Shown here: piece by piece, positions 32,301-42,600 of the stretch
Layout of the letters: each line of letters begins with the position of its first letter
Position numbering within the stretch: the stretch's first letter is position 1
Source: Dendrolimus kikuchii
Taxonomy: Eukaryota > Arthropoda > Insecta > Lepidoptera > Lasiocampidae
Direction: 5' to 3'
NCBI GenBank assembly: GCA_019925095.2
Contig: JAHHIN020000030.1
Span: 1,116,001-1,180,000 of the forward strand
Length of the DNA stretch: 64,000 nucleotides
The notes under the pieces: generated by a model
Database searches by the model: none
What the model was told of the DNA's origin: nothing
Seen by the model: the letters and a program-made list of their open reading frames with translations, nothing else
Program-made: the position numbers and the translations under genes

Positions 32301-35300
32301 CTGCTCTATTCCCGCCTACTATCCAGTACTGATTACGAAGGTAAGAGTGAGTTAATCTCGCTCCTCCATGAAAAGTCGATTTATGTGCAAAGTCAATCAA
32401 TAAATTAGTTAGATGGCTGTTATGGGGAATGATATAAGGATGTTTCATGTTGTAAGATATATTGCTATTTTTTAGTCTACCACCAACTCGCAGTAGACCT
32501 TCGCTGTCTATAAACGGATTAAGACATAACAGCTTGCTTTTTTGATCCACCTTATCCTGTGTTCGAAGATCATTCATCTCCTTTTCGAACTCTAAACTCT
32601 GCGCAGCCCTAATGATTTTCAATTGACTACTGCGCAGTTCATCTGTTGACAAAAATGATTTTTTCTGGCGGTCACGAGAAAATGCTCGCATTATCCATGC
32701 AAGTACGCGTGACGCCCGCGTGAAATTACTATACTTATTTATAAAATCGCTGATGAAGTTTAATTGCGTATTATCGTTTTTTATAATGACATTTGATAAT
32801 ATTTTCTTAGACTCTAAATCCGTTTTAAATATAGATTGCTTTTGATATGCTTGATGATCGTATAAAGGTAACCAAGAAGGACCTTTCCACCACAGTTCAT
32901 GTTTTATTAAATTTTCAACAAACGTACCACGACTGGCACAGTCAGCTGGGTTTTCGCTAGATTTGATATAAAACCAGCACTCTGGTTGTATAATTGCAGT
33001 GATTTCTTTCACTCGATTGGCTACAAAGGGTTTCCATCGACTCGGATCACCTTGTAACCACCCAAGGACTGCAGTAGAGTCGCACCATGCTATAATTTGT
33101 ACATTATACTCGCTTAAGCTTTGCTTGATTTTTGTCATTAGTTTTGAAAGCAAGAGTGCGCCACTTAATTCAAGCCTGGGCAATGATATGTCACTCTTTT
33201 TTGATGCGGAAGTTTTGCTGATCGGTACTAGTTTAGTTTTTGCCGCTAAGAGTGTGATTTTTACTTGGTTTTGACGAACTATTCGCGCGTAGACAACGCA
33301 TGCGTATGCCGCTAGGGATGCATCGCAAAAACCATGTAATTCGATAGTATCATTCTGCTCGCTTCCTATCCATCTTGGAACTTCTATATCCTTTATATTT
33401 TCGATATCTGCTCTCAGTCGGATCCATCTTGTGTACATATCCTCTGGTATGACGTCATCCCATTTGAGATCTATCGACCACACGCTTTGGAACAATAATT
33501 TAAGCTGTACTACTGCCGGTGCTAACCATCCAAGTGGATCGAAAATTTTGGATATTTCGCCTAATAGTACTCGCTTCGTTGGCTTCGCATCTGGCTGCGT
33601 AGTTAACTTACACATGAAATTAAACTTATCCTGTTGAGCATTCCACGTAAGACCAAGTGCTTTTGTAGACGCTTGATACTTAAAATCATACGTATTAGGT
33701 ATGCTTTCTGCTTTATCAACACTCTCTAATAATGCTATCTCGTTCGCTGACCATTTACGAAGGTTAAATCCTCCTGATTTGAGGAGTTCTATAAGATCCT
33801 TTTGCAATTGCTTTGCCGATGTGATGTCAAACGCGCCACTAAGTACGTCATCCATGTAAAACTGCTCCTCTAAAACTTTTGCTGCTACTGGATAACGACT
33901 GCGTTCGTCTATAGCTAACTGTTTAAGTGTCATCATTGCTAAATATGGTGCAGCTTTAGTGCCATATGTTACAGTCGCTAGAGTATAGTCTTTGAGGTGA
34001 TGATTGGGATTTTCGCGCCAAACGATTTGTTGATAACGCTGGTCTTCTTTATGTACGAAAATCTGCCTAAACATCTTTTCAATGTCTGCAGTAAAGGCAT
34101 ATTTGTATTTCCTCCATTTTAATATTAATGATAAAATATCCTGTTGCAAATTTGGACCCCGATACATAAGATCGTTAAGACTTAAACCCGTATCTGTTTT
34201 TTCCGATGCATTAAATACAACTCGCAGTGACGTAGTATTCGAATCAGCGCGATGTACACCGTGGTGCGGCAAATAGTAGGCAGGTTTCATATTGCTTATT
34301 GTTGTTAAGTGCATGTGACCCATATCGATATATTCATTTATAAATTCTCTGTATTTATTTGATAATGTGTATTCCTTTTGCAATTTTTTTTCTAGCTGAT
34401 AAAATTGGGCACATGCTTTTGGTTTAGATAACCCTAGCTTTTCCTCTGCATCTGGGTGTAGAGGAAGGCGAACAACGTACTTCCCGTCTGGCTGACGAGT
34501 AGTCGTGGATTTATAAAGCTCAGTACATTGATAATCCTCATCCGAAATATCTATTTTTTCGTTGATATCTTCGATAGACCAAAACTTATGCAAGTTTTCT
34601 ACATCAAGCATGACTACATTACATTGGTATGATTTCACGTTGCCACATAAAATCCATCCCAGTCGTGTTTGCTGGGCTACCGGCAATGAGTCGTTTTCTT
34701 TGATAATTCCTCCCATGATAATAGATGAGTAGATGTCTGCACCTAATAACAGGTCTATGGATCTACGACGATAAAATTCTGGATCTGCTAATTGTATATT
34801 TTCTATAAAAGACCAGTTTGGCTTGGAAAATGATTGATTGGGTAAATTGTTAACTGCGTGTTTCATTATAAAAACTCCGGTATTTAGCGAATAATCGCTA
34901 TAGATAGAAGATATTGTGACATTCATGATGCCTTTGCAAGTATTTGCCTGCGCTCCTAATCCTAAGATTACTCCTTTACAATGCTGGCGTGGGATACCTA
35001 GTGTTTGAGCTGCGTTTTCTGTTATAAGCGATGTCTGTGATCCTTGGTCGATGAGAGCACGCATGATAATCTTAGTGCCATCTGCGGCTTGCACTGTCAC
35101 CAGGGATGTGGCTAAGAGAATTTCCTGCGTGTCCTCCAGCGACACGTGTGCGCTGCTTTTCGATTGTTTATGAAAGTTATCCGATATTGCGAAATTTTGC
35201 GATGTCATCGGTGAAGTAAATGCTTCATGAACAATAGTATGATGATTTGCATGACACTTATGACAATTTTTGTTCGAAAAACAATCTCTACCGTAATGAT

Positions 35301-36885
35301 TATAAAGGCAGTTTTTACATAACGATAACTTTGCAATAGTTTGCCTTTGTACCTCAGGTCGATACCCTACGAAAATGTCGCAATTCGGTACGACATGATT
35401 TTTATTGCAAACTGGACAATTTTGCACTGTTGCCGAGGTATTTTTCTTATTGTTTTGCGATTTAAGTAATGGATTTTGATTGCTAATAAATGATTTAAAT
35501 TTGTATGATTTTTTGAATGCGTTTGATGAAGATATTTGCTGATGTTGCTGGATAGGCTTTGATTGATCTTGCTTACGTTTTGATGATTCTAAGGCGGTAA
35601 ATTTCGCCTCTAAAAATTTTAAAAATTCCTGTAAGGATGGCAACTCCCTTGGATTTTTTAATGACTCGATATAGTCATTGTGGCTCTCTTGGTCTAATTT
35701 TTGTGATAAGATATAAACTATCATCGGGTCCCAGGTATCAATAGCAACCCCTAGGTTTTTTATAGCATTTAAGCATTCATTCGTTGTGTCGTGGATCCTT
35801 TTGATTGCTGATGCTGATTGTTGCGGTATCATCGGAAGATTCATGATAATATGCATGTGAGAGTTGAATATTAGCTTAGGGTTACTGTAGCGATGATCCA
35901 GTAACTCCCAACAAGCAGTATAATTATCAGAGCTTATATTTAGATGTTGCACCAATTTCTCAGCTTCGCCCTTAAGCTTGCTTTTTAGGAACTGCATCTT
36001 CTGTGCGTTCGATAGGCATCTGTTTCTGTGAATAGTTTCTAAAAACAGATCCTTAAAGGATACCCACAGATGATAACTGCCGCTGAACGTCGGGATGTCG
36101 ATATGTGGAGTAGACTTTTCGCGATGACTTTCTGACCACATCTTGCTATTTATGTCTTTTTTGATTTGAAGATACCTTTGCTCACACGAGTTGTATGCTT
36201 CTTCATATTCTTCATTCTCTTCGTAGAGCTCGCTGTCAATTTCCCAATGCAGAGCATCAATAACGGACCATCGTGTCTGCACTGAGGTCATTGCGTCTTC
36301 AAATTCCCATTTTTGGGAAATGATTTCCAGGTCTATGCTCTTGATAGTTCTTTGGAACGCTTTAAAATTACTACTTTGCTTTCTTAATAATTCTTCCAGT
36401 CTACTAGGCGAACCTTGAGTCTTCGGAACCTGAAAGGATGTTTCGGAACGCGCGGATGGTTGAGGCGTCCTGTCTACCCCCTGCGCATGTCTCTGATCGC
36501 TTGATGGTGGTTGTGTTAAATGCCCTGGCGTTTCAGGTCTGATGATACCTTTCTCCTTAGATTCCGATGGCAAATAATTAATCATATAGGCACGTGTTTC
36601 TGAATAAAAATTTGACGTTCTTTCATAATACCTATTTATAAAATAATCATGTGATTTATTTTCAAATTCACAAATTTTTATGTGGTTACACTGAAACTCT
36701 TGCCAATACGTTTCCAATGTGCTTATCCGCTTTTTTATATGAGCCGGAGTCTTGCGTTCGACACCGTCTTTTTTGAAATTGACCAGGAGTTGTTCCATGG
36801 CTCCCATGATTTGATTTTGTGTTAGAACGAGATCTTCCATTTTCTCGTGATAGTAACGATTAGATTTCTTAGATAAGATTGACAA
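29305..36885 (-). CDS. Gag-Pol-Env polyprotein of BEL/Pao element (2526 aa)
   Basis: ATG at 36883-36885 to TAA 29305-29307, no breaks. Domains by approximate residue: Gag-like region 260-430 (IPTFSGSYHLWVSFKDLF); cysteine/histidine knuckles 485-560 (CPVCNKNHVVPNC, CHKCHANHH); retropepsin ~610 (LIDQGSQTSL, with DQG in place of DTG/DSG); reverse transcriptase 840-1015 ending in FYMDD; RNase H ~1190 (HGFCDASLAAYACVVY); integrase zinc region ~1490-1530 and core with SGVDYTG, YSDNGTNFVGA and the glutamate in GGLWEAAVK; a BEL-type C-terminal integrase tail to ~1870. An Env-like part follows: hydrophobic leader ~1890-1910, furin-like RRMRR ~2007 followed by GLVNGIGYIANTLFGVLD, helices, and a membrane anchor ~2425-2445. 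How Env is released from Pol is not visible. Confidence 0.92.
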   Translation of the reverse strand: MSILSKKSNRYYHEKMEDLVLTQNQIMGAMEQLLVNFKKDGVERKTPAHIKKRISTLETYWQEFQCNHIKICEFENKSHDYFINRYYERTSNFYSETRAYMINYLPSESKEKGIIRPETPGHLTQPPSSDQRHAQGVDRTPQPSARSETSFQVPKTQGSPSRLEELLRKQSSNFKAFQRTIKSIDLEIISQKWEFEDAMTSVQTRWSVIDALHWEIDSELYEENEEYEEAYNSCEQRYLQIKKDINSKMWSESHREKSTPHIDIPTFSGSYHLWVSFKDLFLETIHRNRCLSNAQKMQFLKSKLKGEAEKLVQHLNISSDNYTACWELLDHRYSNPKLIFNSHMHIIMNLPMIPQQSASAIKRIHDTTNECLNAIKNLGVAIDTWDPMIVYILSQKLDQESHNDYIESLKNPRELPSLQEFLKFLEAKFTALESSKRKQDQSKPIQQHQQISSSNAFKKSYKFKSFISNQNPLLKSQNNKKNTSATVQNCPVCNKNHVVPNCDIFVGYRPEVQRQTIAKLSLCKNCLYNHYGRDCFSNKNCHKCHANHHTIVHEAFTSPMTSQNFAISDNFHKQSKSSAHVSLEDTQEILLATSLVTVQAADGTKIIMRALIDQGSQTSLITENAAQTLGIPRQHCKGVILGLGAQANTCKGIMNVTISSIYSDYSLNTGVFIMKHAVNNLPNQSFSKPNWSFIENIQLADPEFYRRRSIDLLLGADIYSSIIMGGIIKENDSLPVAQQTRLGWILCGNVKSYQCNVVMLDVENLHKFWSIEDINEKIDISDEDYQCTELYKSTTTRQPDGKYVVRLPLHPDAEEKLGLSKPKACAQFYQLEKKLQKEYTLSNKYREFINEYIDMGHMHLTTISNMKPAYYLPHHGVHRADSNTTSLRVVFNASEKTDTGLSLNDLMYRGPNLQQDILSLILKWRKYKYAFTADIEKMFRQIFVHKEDQRYQQIVWRENPNHHLKDYTLATVTYGTKAAPYLAMMTLKQLAIDERSRYPVAAKVLEEQFYMDDVLSGAFDITSAKQLQKDLIELLKSGGFNLRKWSANEIALLESVDKAESIPNTYDFKYQASTKALGLTWNAQQDKFNFMCKLTTQPDAKPTKRVLLGEISKIFDPLGWLAPAVVQLKLLFQSVWSIDLKWDDVIPEDMYTRWIRLRADIENIKDIEVPRWIGSEQNDTIELHGFCDASLAAYACVVYARIVRQNQVKITLLAAKTKLVPISKTSASKKSDISLPRLELSGALLLSKLMTKIKQSLSEYNVQIIAWCDSTAVLGWLQGDPSRWKPFVANRVKEITAIIQPECWFYIKSSENPADCASRGTFVENLIKHELWWKGPSWLPLYDHQAYQKQSIFKTDLESKKILSNVIIKNDNTQLNFISDFINKYSNFTRASRVLAWIMRAFSRDRQKKSFLSTDELRSSQLKIIRAAQSLEFEKEMNDLRTQDKVDQKSKLLCLNPFIDSEGLLRVGGRLKNSNISYNMKHPYIIPHNSHLTNLLIDFAHKSTFHGGARLTHSYLRNQYWIVGGNRAVKKRLRCCVLCKRHNPIKHTQLMGNLPEARSNPTRPFYHSGVDYTGYVDVKSSKGRGIKSTKGYVAVFICMVTKAVHLELVSDLTSSAFLAALRRLSARRGIPRHLYSDNGTNFVGASKILAKEFINHQSILSEDFYAELNQMKIEWHFNAPSWPSAGGLWEAAVKSLKYHLRRVLGDQKLTYEEFTTLLSQLEACLNSRPLTTLTEDPQDLDYLTPSHFLASGPVLTIVETERDERTRWQLTQKIFNDIWKRWRAEYLTQLSARSKWRTSQSNIELNDVVIIHDANLPPGKWSLGRVIELHPGTDDHVRVVSVKTKKGIIKRPIIKLSKLPTNNPESNKKTSISSTSTHKHQNLNSVLRINPISLITLLIFFLTSAVIASSEYNITKLNNNKHIFFDNVGDMRLIQDQWKLIAYYDMQPYWQGSKVLTSYITHLDKMCIHSENNNHCSIVLLQLRHGYKELEFYDRMLRNQKFDTPRRMRRGLVNGIGYIANTLFGVLDERFAEQYERDINLVKTNQNHLLHLWKNQTSVIEAENNLLQRIENTIEKQHKIFNQHLNDLDQVTNNVKKEIIKVETTSDFILTSIIANNILLNLKNIQDALLDTITNLKHFNIHLLTPSQLQNELSIIGGQLPKDLALPLDNLQTDLQNIYKILKVKVRMTQQYFIFQIQIPLINRENYDIYKTFPLPHQIDKHMVNIIPVSSHIAMNLKKDTFIPMSTSDFDKCISYNSNTYLCELQTPVYRRHSDDNLCVTSKQSHVCKITLSECETTWITIKTNIFIISCCGQCPLRFICGDQVTGEQVTGLNVITLWNECVIKSDLSTITSHKDFINQINIEPEILAPKIAPVNNFINISIPNIRPELDYSSINHSLLNLGKRIEDMKAASDQVQGDQDDVSYHDVHHYVAIYCLAAAGLTAAVGLGCAYRRRFSPAPVAHQPAISSSVQCVSDSANVKRDTSVECVSDSENVGPSDNQCAKCRSTESINTSPILMKRSFKIEV

Positions 36886-36987
36886 TGTGGACTCACCGAT
36901 GTTGCTAGCTCACTTACGTGGCAGTTCCTACCGCGCTGGTACTCCTATTATGTATCAATCACTCGCGAAGTAGGTCCTGCTTAACGT

Positions 36988-37003
36988 AAAGCTCGAAGGA
37001 CCA
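36988..37003 (-). other. Candidate primer binding site of the BEL/Pao element
   Basis: On the minus strand TGGTCCTTCGAGC lies about 10-15 bases inside the 5' LTR. It starts with TGG, the complement of a tRNA CCA end, and would pair with a tRNA ending ..GCTCGAAGGACCA. I cannot say which tRNA that is. Confidence 0.55.
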
Positions 37004-37012
37004 TAAAGATGT

Positions 37013-37215
37013 ACGGTTTGTCACATCTGAGGATATTAAATAATTAGATGAAATAACTTTAACTATGATTTATTGATATTAACTTAATACTAGATATGAT
37101 ATGATATGATGTATGAGTAACACGTACGCGAGTCGCGGTGCTTCTACGTGAACTGTCGATAATAACGCGTGCTCGCGTAAATGCTGATTGTGCGTTCTGT
37201 ACGGTTACACCGTAC
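37013..37215 (-). repeat. BEL/Pao 5' LTR
   Basis: Identical copy of 28998-29200. It would carry the promoter for the minus-strand transcript. Confidence 0.85.
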
Positions 37216-38659
37216 GTATCCGGTTTTCTTAAACTAGTTTATATTACTACTATTATTATTTAGACTTCCTACGGATCCAATTGTAGCATATTGTTTGAGA
37301 AAGAGATGGATTTTGAAAGAAAATATTTTGAATCATTTTCGGAATTATTTTTGCACTATGTTTTTTATATTTTCTTATCAACGGCACAGTTGTATTGAAA
37401 TAAAGTACCTGAAATAATTATATATGATCGTGACCGATAAGATGTAAGTTGTGTGAAGGATAATTAGAAAATTTAAGAATACTTAACCACCATATAAAAT
37501 TATTTCTAATCTAATCTTAGCGCTTTGGACAATATAAACTTTTTAATGTAACCTTATGACGTTTGACATAGAATTGACGGAATGCGTGCTGCAAATATCG
37601 TCAAAGAGTATGTAAAAAAAACTGAATATCGTTTAAAGCAGATGCTTCGGTCGGAGTTATCTGTACTAATATTATAAAGAGGTAAAGTTTGTAAGTTTGT
37701 GACGTTGTAGGGGATAATCTCGGGATATACTAAACCGATTTTAAAAATTCTTTTACTGTTGGAAAGCTACGTTAACAGGGAGTGTCATAGGCTATATAAC
37801 ATGACGCTTTATACCACGGGAACGAGACAGACCGCGGGTGAATCCGCTCCGGGCCGCTTGTAATATTATAGATAACTCTTTATTGTCATAATTAAGATAT
37901 TAAATTTTGTCTATGTTCTGTTAGCTGCATCTCCATTAATTCCTAATAAAGAAATAATTTAATGTATTAATATGATAAAAAACAAATTTTAGTTCATCAA
38001 ATAATCAAATTAAACTAGTTTCAATAAAAACTTTTGGATATGAATATTTTTATTTTTATAATAGCCCTTTTCAAGTGGTTTAGTTGCTCTTAACTCCCTG
38101 CATTAAACTATCCCGTGTACCTACCCCGTAGTTCCTACTACTGATATAAACTTTGGATTACACATAAAGCCTACTACCCAATATAAACCTATCGAATCGT
38201 TCCAAGTCTACTATTACAAATGATTTCACTGACTTTTAGCGCAAGATAATCTTTGGGTTATAAATAGTCATCTAATAACCTTCGTGAACATGATGTGTAA
38301 CACAAAAATAATGTGCTAAAATGTGTTATGAATTCATTTGTGCATGTATTTTTTTATGGTTCGTTCGAAGACACACAACTTTTGTTGCTAATACTTTATT
38401 TAAAAAAAACTAAAACCTCTGAGTAATATTAAATTATATCACATAAAGCGATTAAATCATAACGATCATTTAAACTTTTCACTTACATAAAAAAATATTT
38501 AATTATAAAAAATAGGGTATATTTTTTTCCTGATATCCCGAAAACGCAGAGTGAATATAGCAACGCTTCGCGTTTTTGATGCCGTTTTTGCAGGTGTTTG
38601 TTGTTGTTTGTTAGCAATGCTCTCTCTAGACATGTTATAACTCAATGAATTCAACTTAC
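37216..38659. other. AT-rich interval, presumed THAP intron 1 with a repeat
   Basis: No coding exon could be found for the missing middle of the THAP domain. Bases about 37660-37870 (attataaagaggtaaagtttgtaag, accgattttaaaaattcttt, ggaaagctac, tgaatccgctccggg) resemble a common lepidopteran dispersed repeat by pattern. The rest is unassigned. Confidence 0.4.
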
Positions 38660-38724
38660 TTGTAGAATTTCACGCCTGATGTTGGATGCCAAACACTTTT
38701 GCAACCACGAACTATACAACTCAT
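38660..38724 (-). CDS. THAP-type gene, exon 1
   Basis: Minus-strand ATG at 38722-38724 opens MSCIVRGCKSVWHPTSGVKF and ends in phase 2 at donor GTAAGT (38654-38659). C-x4-C at residues 3 and 8 with GC and a G-V-x-F box is the signature start of a THAP zinc finger (C2CH), a DNA-binding module related to P-element transposase. The following exon, with the invariant W and the C..H pair, was not found. The BEL/Pao element occupies the expected interval. Confidence 0.68.
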
Positions 38725-38942
38725 TCTAGAATATCACTTAAACACACCATTTATCATATAAAATCTCAGCTATACGATCGAATTAGACGAAACTCATAAA
38801 CTAACTTTTTGATAGGAAGCCATATCTAGTTTCAGTGTTGCCAAAGTAGATTTTTAAATTTTGACGAATGCTGGGGACAACTTTGTGAAATAATATTGTT
38901 ATAATATTTTGAATCAAAGGAAAATTTCCTTCTTATTTAATA

Positions 38943-39199
38943 TGTAGACGGTTCACTGAAACGTCACTGTCATAGTGTCAAGAATGATATGTTGTCAATA
39001 TCACTCTCGCGGAGCGTCGTAACTACGGAAGCGGGGCGGCGAGAAGAAGGAAGATATAACCTAATAACCTCTTCCAGAGAATGGTCGCCAGCGCACCAAG
39101 TATTCAACGAACTGCGATTCATAGCCTTAAACAAAGTGAATTAAAACGTAATCAGTGTTAATATCAAGAGAGATGATTGTTTCATTAATATACCCACAT
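38943..39199 (+). repeat. LTR-like repeat, left part (split by LINE copy B)
   Basis: Bases 38943-39199 plus 46487-46556 match 56214-56540 over about 327 bp with roughly seven differences. The unit starts TGTAGACGG and ends GCTTACA, the TG...CA form of an LTR. The four bases before it, AATA (38939-38942), recur right after the other copy (56541-56544). Confidence 0.75.
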
Positions 39200-39618
39200 T
39201 TTTTTTTTTTTTTTGTTTTGAGGCGAGGGAAAATGCTTAACCGATTTACGCACAAACTGGATCGTTGCTAGGGGAACGACACACGTCGGTCGGGGGCGAT
39301 AACACTGCAGCAATAGTATGCTCTTGGCGGTGCTCCGTCCGCGATCGACGTCACAGAATAGTGTGGAAGACTCCGAGCGTTGCTGCACGAGCGAGCAACC
39401 CCAATACCCACTAAAAACCCCCTCCTCCCTGTCGACCCTGCGCTTTTGTTTGTGTTGGAAAGGCTGAGATTTAGAACATAGTTACGCCCAGTCGATCCAG
39501 CGCAATAAAGTGCCTGGAGTGTGCCCTGGGAGAACACACCCCACTTCGTTGTGCGGGGGTAGAAGGTCCTTTGCTCTCCTAGCAAGCTAAAGGCCCCCCG
39601 CGGTAAACGGAACCTAAC

Positions 39619-42600
39619 TCAGGGAGGGAAGTAATGCGCGTACCTGCCCCTCCGGGTGCCAGCTGAAGGCCGGCGACCTCGAGAAGACGCATTGGCACGC
39701 GCTGCAGGACTTCTCTTCCTGTCTCGTTCTGCGGCCTCCTTGAGTGATATTACTGTCTCGCAAAAAGTAACCGCAGCCCCCCAATTGTCGCTGCTCTGCA
39801 GCATGGCCTTGACCAAGTCGCAGAGCGAGTCGACCGGACCTACGTGCGTCTCAAGTTCGAAACGCTGCGGTGCCCATGCGGCGCACTCGACTAACGTGTG
39901 TAACGCCGTGTCGGGCGCGCCGCAGTGGCGGCAGTCCGGGAAAGGCAAGCAGCTCACAATGCGATACAGATACTTATCGAAACATCCGTGTCCGGTAAGT
40001 ATCTGCGTCGTTCTGAAGGTCAGGGTGCCGCTGGTGCGGTTGACCCATTCCGTCAGCTGTGGCCTGATTGCATCCACCGTGTAGCCGCCATAGGCCGCAG
40101 GGTTGTCGTGCTCTTGAGACCAGACGGCGATCATGGAGGCGGTTTCCCGCTTCCTGATCGCCTCGATTTCGACCTGACAGAAGGTCAGGCCTCTAGCTAG
40201 GGCATCCTGCCGGGTGCGACGCACCTCTGCCAAGACGTTCGCCTGGAGATGCCAGGGCGGATCGCCTGCCAGGAGGGTGGCCGCCGTCCGCGACACTGTG
40301 CAATACCCCCGTATGGTCCTCACGGCCAGAACCCGCTGCGCCCGGTGCAGCAGGGTTCTGTTGTGGCGGTGAAGTGCAGTGGACCAGACGGGTGCACCGT
40401 ACAGCGCCATACTCCTCAAGATGCCAGAGTAAAGTTTCCGCGTCGCACCCCCCGGGCCCCCCACGTTGGGAAGCAGCCTCGAGAGTGCGCCCGCGGATTT
40501 GACGAGTTTGGGAACTAGCTGCTCAAAGTGCGCTTTGAACAGCCATTTCCCATCGAGAACTAGCCCCAGATATTTCATCTGGGGCCCTACTCTAATCGCC
40601 ACCCCTTGGACCGAAACGGTCAAGTCCGCGGGGGGTTTGCAAAATTTCCTATGGAACATGACGGCCTCCGTTTTCGCGGGGGAGACCCTCAAGCCCAGCC
40701 TAGCTATTCGATCTACGACAATCGCCAACCCGGCGTTGGCGACGTCCACGGATTCCGCAAATGACGCAGCGCGTGCCGTGAGTAGGGTGTCGTCCGCAAA
40801 GCAGATCAGCCCTACCCCGGGCAGGACCGGAACCCGAAGGATCCAGTCATAACCTACGTTCCAAAGAATCGGCCCGAGGACCGACCCCTGTGGAACGCCG
40901 CACGCGACGCGTCGCCGACCTAACACGGGATTGCCGGACTCACCGCCCTCCCAAAGGATATGTCGATCCTGCAGGTACGCGCCCAACAGCCTCGTGAGGT
41001 ACGAGGGGACTCCATGCGCGCGGAGCCCCTCCATGATCGTCTCATGAGGGAGGCTGTTAAAGGCGTTCGCTATGTCTAGCGACACCGCACGAACGACATC
41101 CTTCGCTTGGACGGCTTCGTCCGTCAACGTTCGCAGTGTCTCGAAGGCGTCCACCGTGGAGCGCCTTCGCCGAAACCCGAACTGCGTTTCTGAAAGCCCT
41201 GGCTCCACAGCGTCTAAATGCTTCACGAGCCGCTCCGCCAAGATCTTTTCGAAGACCTTAGCGACCTCGTTCAGCAGCACTATGGGCCTGAAGGCGGACG
41301 GATCATTGGGAGGCCGACTTCCCTTGGGAATCAGGCACAAACGCCCCTCCTTCCATTGCGACGGGAACCGACCTGCGCGAATACAGGCTTCGAACAGTTC
41401 CCGCAGCTGGCCGCGTAGGTGTTTGGCGGCCAGGAAGAGGAGTCCACCTGGAACCCCGTCGGGTCCCGGTGCCATCTTCCTGCCCCGGAGCCGGTCCAGG
41501 GCAACATCTAGTTCCCCCTCGGAGATGGAGTGAGGCTCCTCGTCCGTGGGGGTGTCGGGAACGGGTGGACCCATACTGGGGGGAGTGAAGTTTTCCGGAT
41601 CCGGGAAGAGCCCGTCGATAACCGACCGGAGCACCTCAGGTTCGAGCGTTTCCGTGACCGTGGATGTGCAAGGCCGCAACGTGTTGCGGGCCCCACGGTA
41701 CGGACGCCCCCAAGGGTCCCAATCGAGCGTCTCGAGGAGCTCGGCCCGAGCCCGGGCTTTCGCTTGCAGTATTGCAATCGAAAGGGCCTTTCTGGCCTCC
41801 CGAAACTCGCCCACGAGTCCATTTTCCGCGACGTAGTCCGGAGGACGGCGCGCCCTGCAGCGTTTGAGCCTGTGGCTAATGATGCGAACTGCCTTTCGCA
41901 TCTCGCCCAGCTCCTCGGTCCACCAGTGGACCTGCTTGCACGGAGGCTGCCGCTTGGAGACGCGAGGCATCGCCGCGTCGCAAACCCTCGTCAGGGTCTT
42001 GCGCATGTGCTCTGCCTGCGACTCCAGGTTCGCGAATTCGGCTGGGTAGGCCCAGCTTTCCGTGAGTGCCCACTCCTCGGCCTGCTCCGGATCGAGCTTG
42101 GTAAGGGCCCAACGCGGGAGGAGAGGGGGGAGATGAACAGGGCTTGGACCGGAGGAGGGGATAAGCTCAAATCTGATGTACCGATGATCAGAGAGCGACT
42201 CCACCTCCTCCAGTACCCTCCATCCGACAACTCTGCGGGCGGCCGCATGAGTGGCGAATGACAGGTCGATGACCGATCCACCCCGCGCGCGCACGCAGGT
42301 CTGGACCGATCCCTGATTCAATATGGTCAGGCCGGATTGAAGAGCCCATTCCTCAACCGTCCGGCCCCTAGGTTCCGTGAACGCATTTCCCCAGGAACAG
42401 TGCTTTGCGTTAAAGTCGCCCATCACGAAAATCGTTTTAGGCGACAGTCTGCCTATGGCAGCCCTGATGGCGTCCAAGGGAAGCTCGAACTCCGCCAGGG
42501 GGCGGTTGCGCGAAAAGTAAACGCCTATGACGACGATACTCCCGCTCTCCGCCACCGCATAGCCCTTTCCTCTTTCGAGACATGTAAGCGTTGTGCCAGA

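Larger units (their letters stand above)
28998..37215 (-). mobile_element. BEL/Pao LTR retrotransposon with env-like region, apparently intact
   Basis: Two identical 203-bp direct repeats bound the element, and a single 2526-codon ORF fills the inside. Identical LTRs and an unbroken ORF show a very recent insertion. No convincing target duplication is present (at most a 3-bp ACG next to both ends), so an associated deletion of host DNA is possible. It lies inside a THAP-type gene of the same orientation. The roo lineage of BEL/Pao in Drosophila is a known precedent for an env region in one ORF with gag-pol. Confidence 0.9.

Noticed and set aside
28994..37220. A 5-bp target duplication for the BEL/Pao element from shared ACGGTT / CCGTAC at its edges
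   Set aside because: These bases occur at the inner edges of the LTRs as well, so they belong to the repeats; only a 3-bp ACG can be read as flanking duplication.
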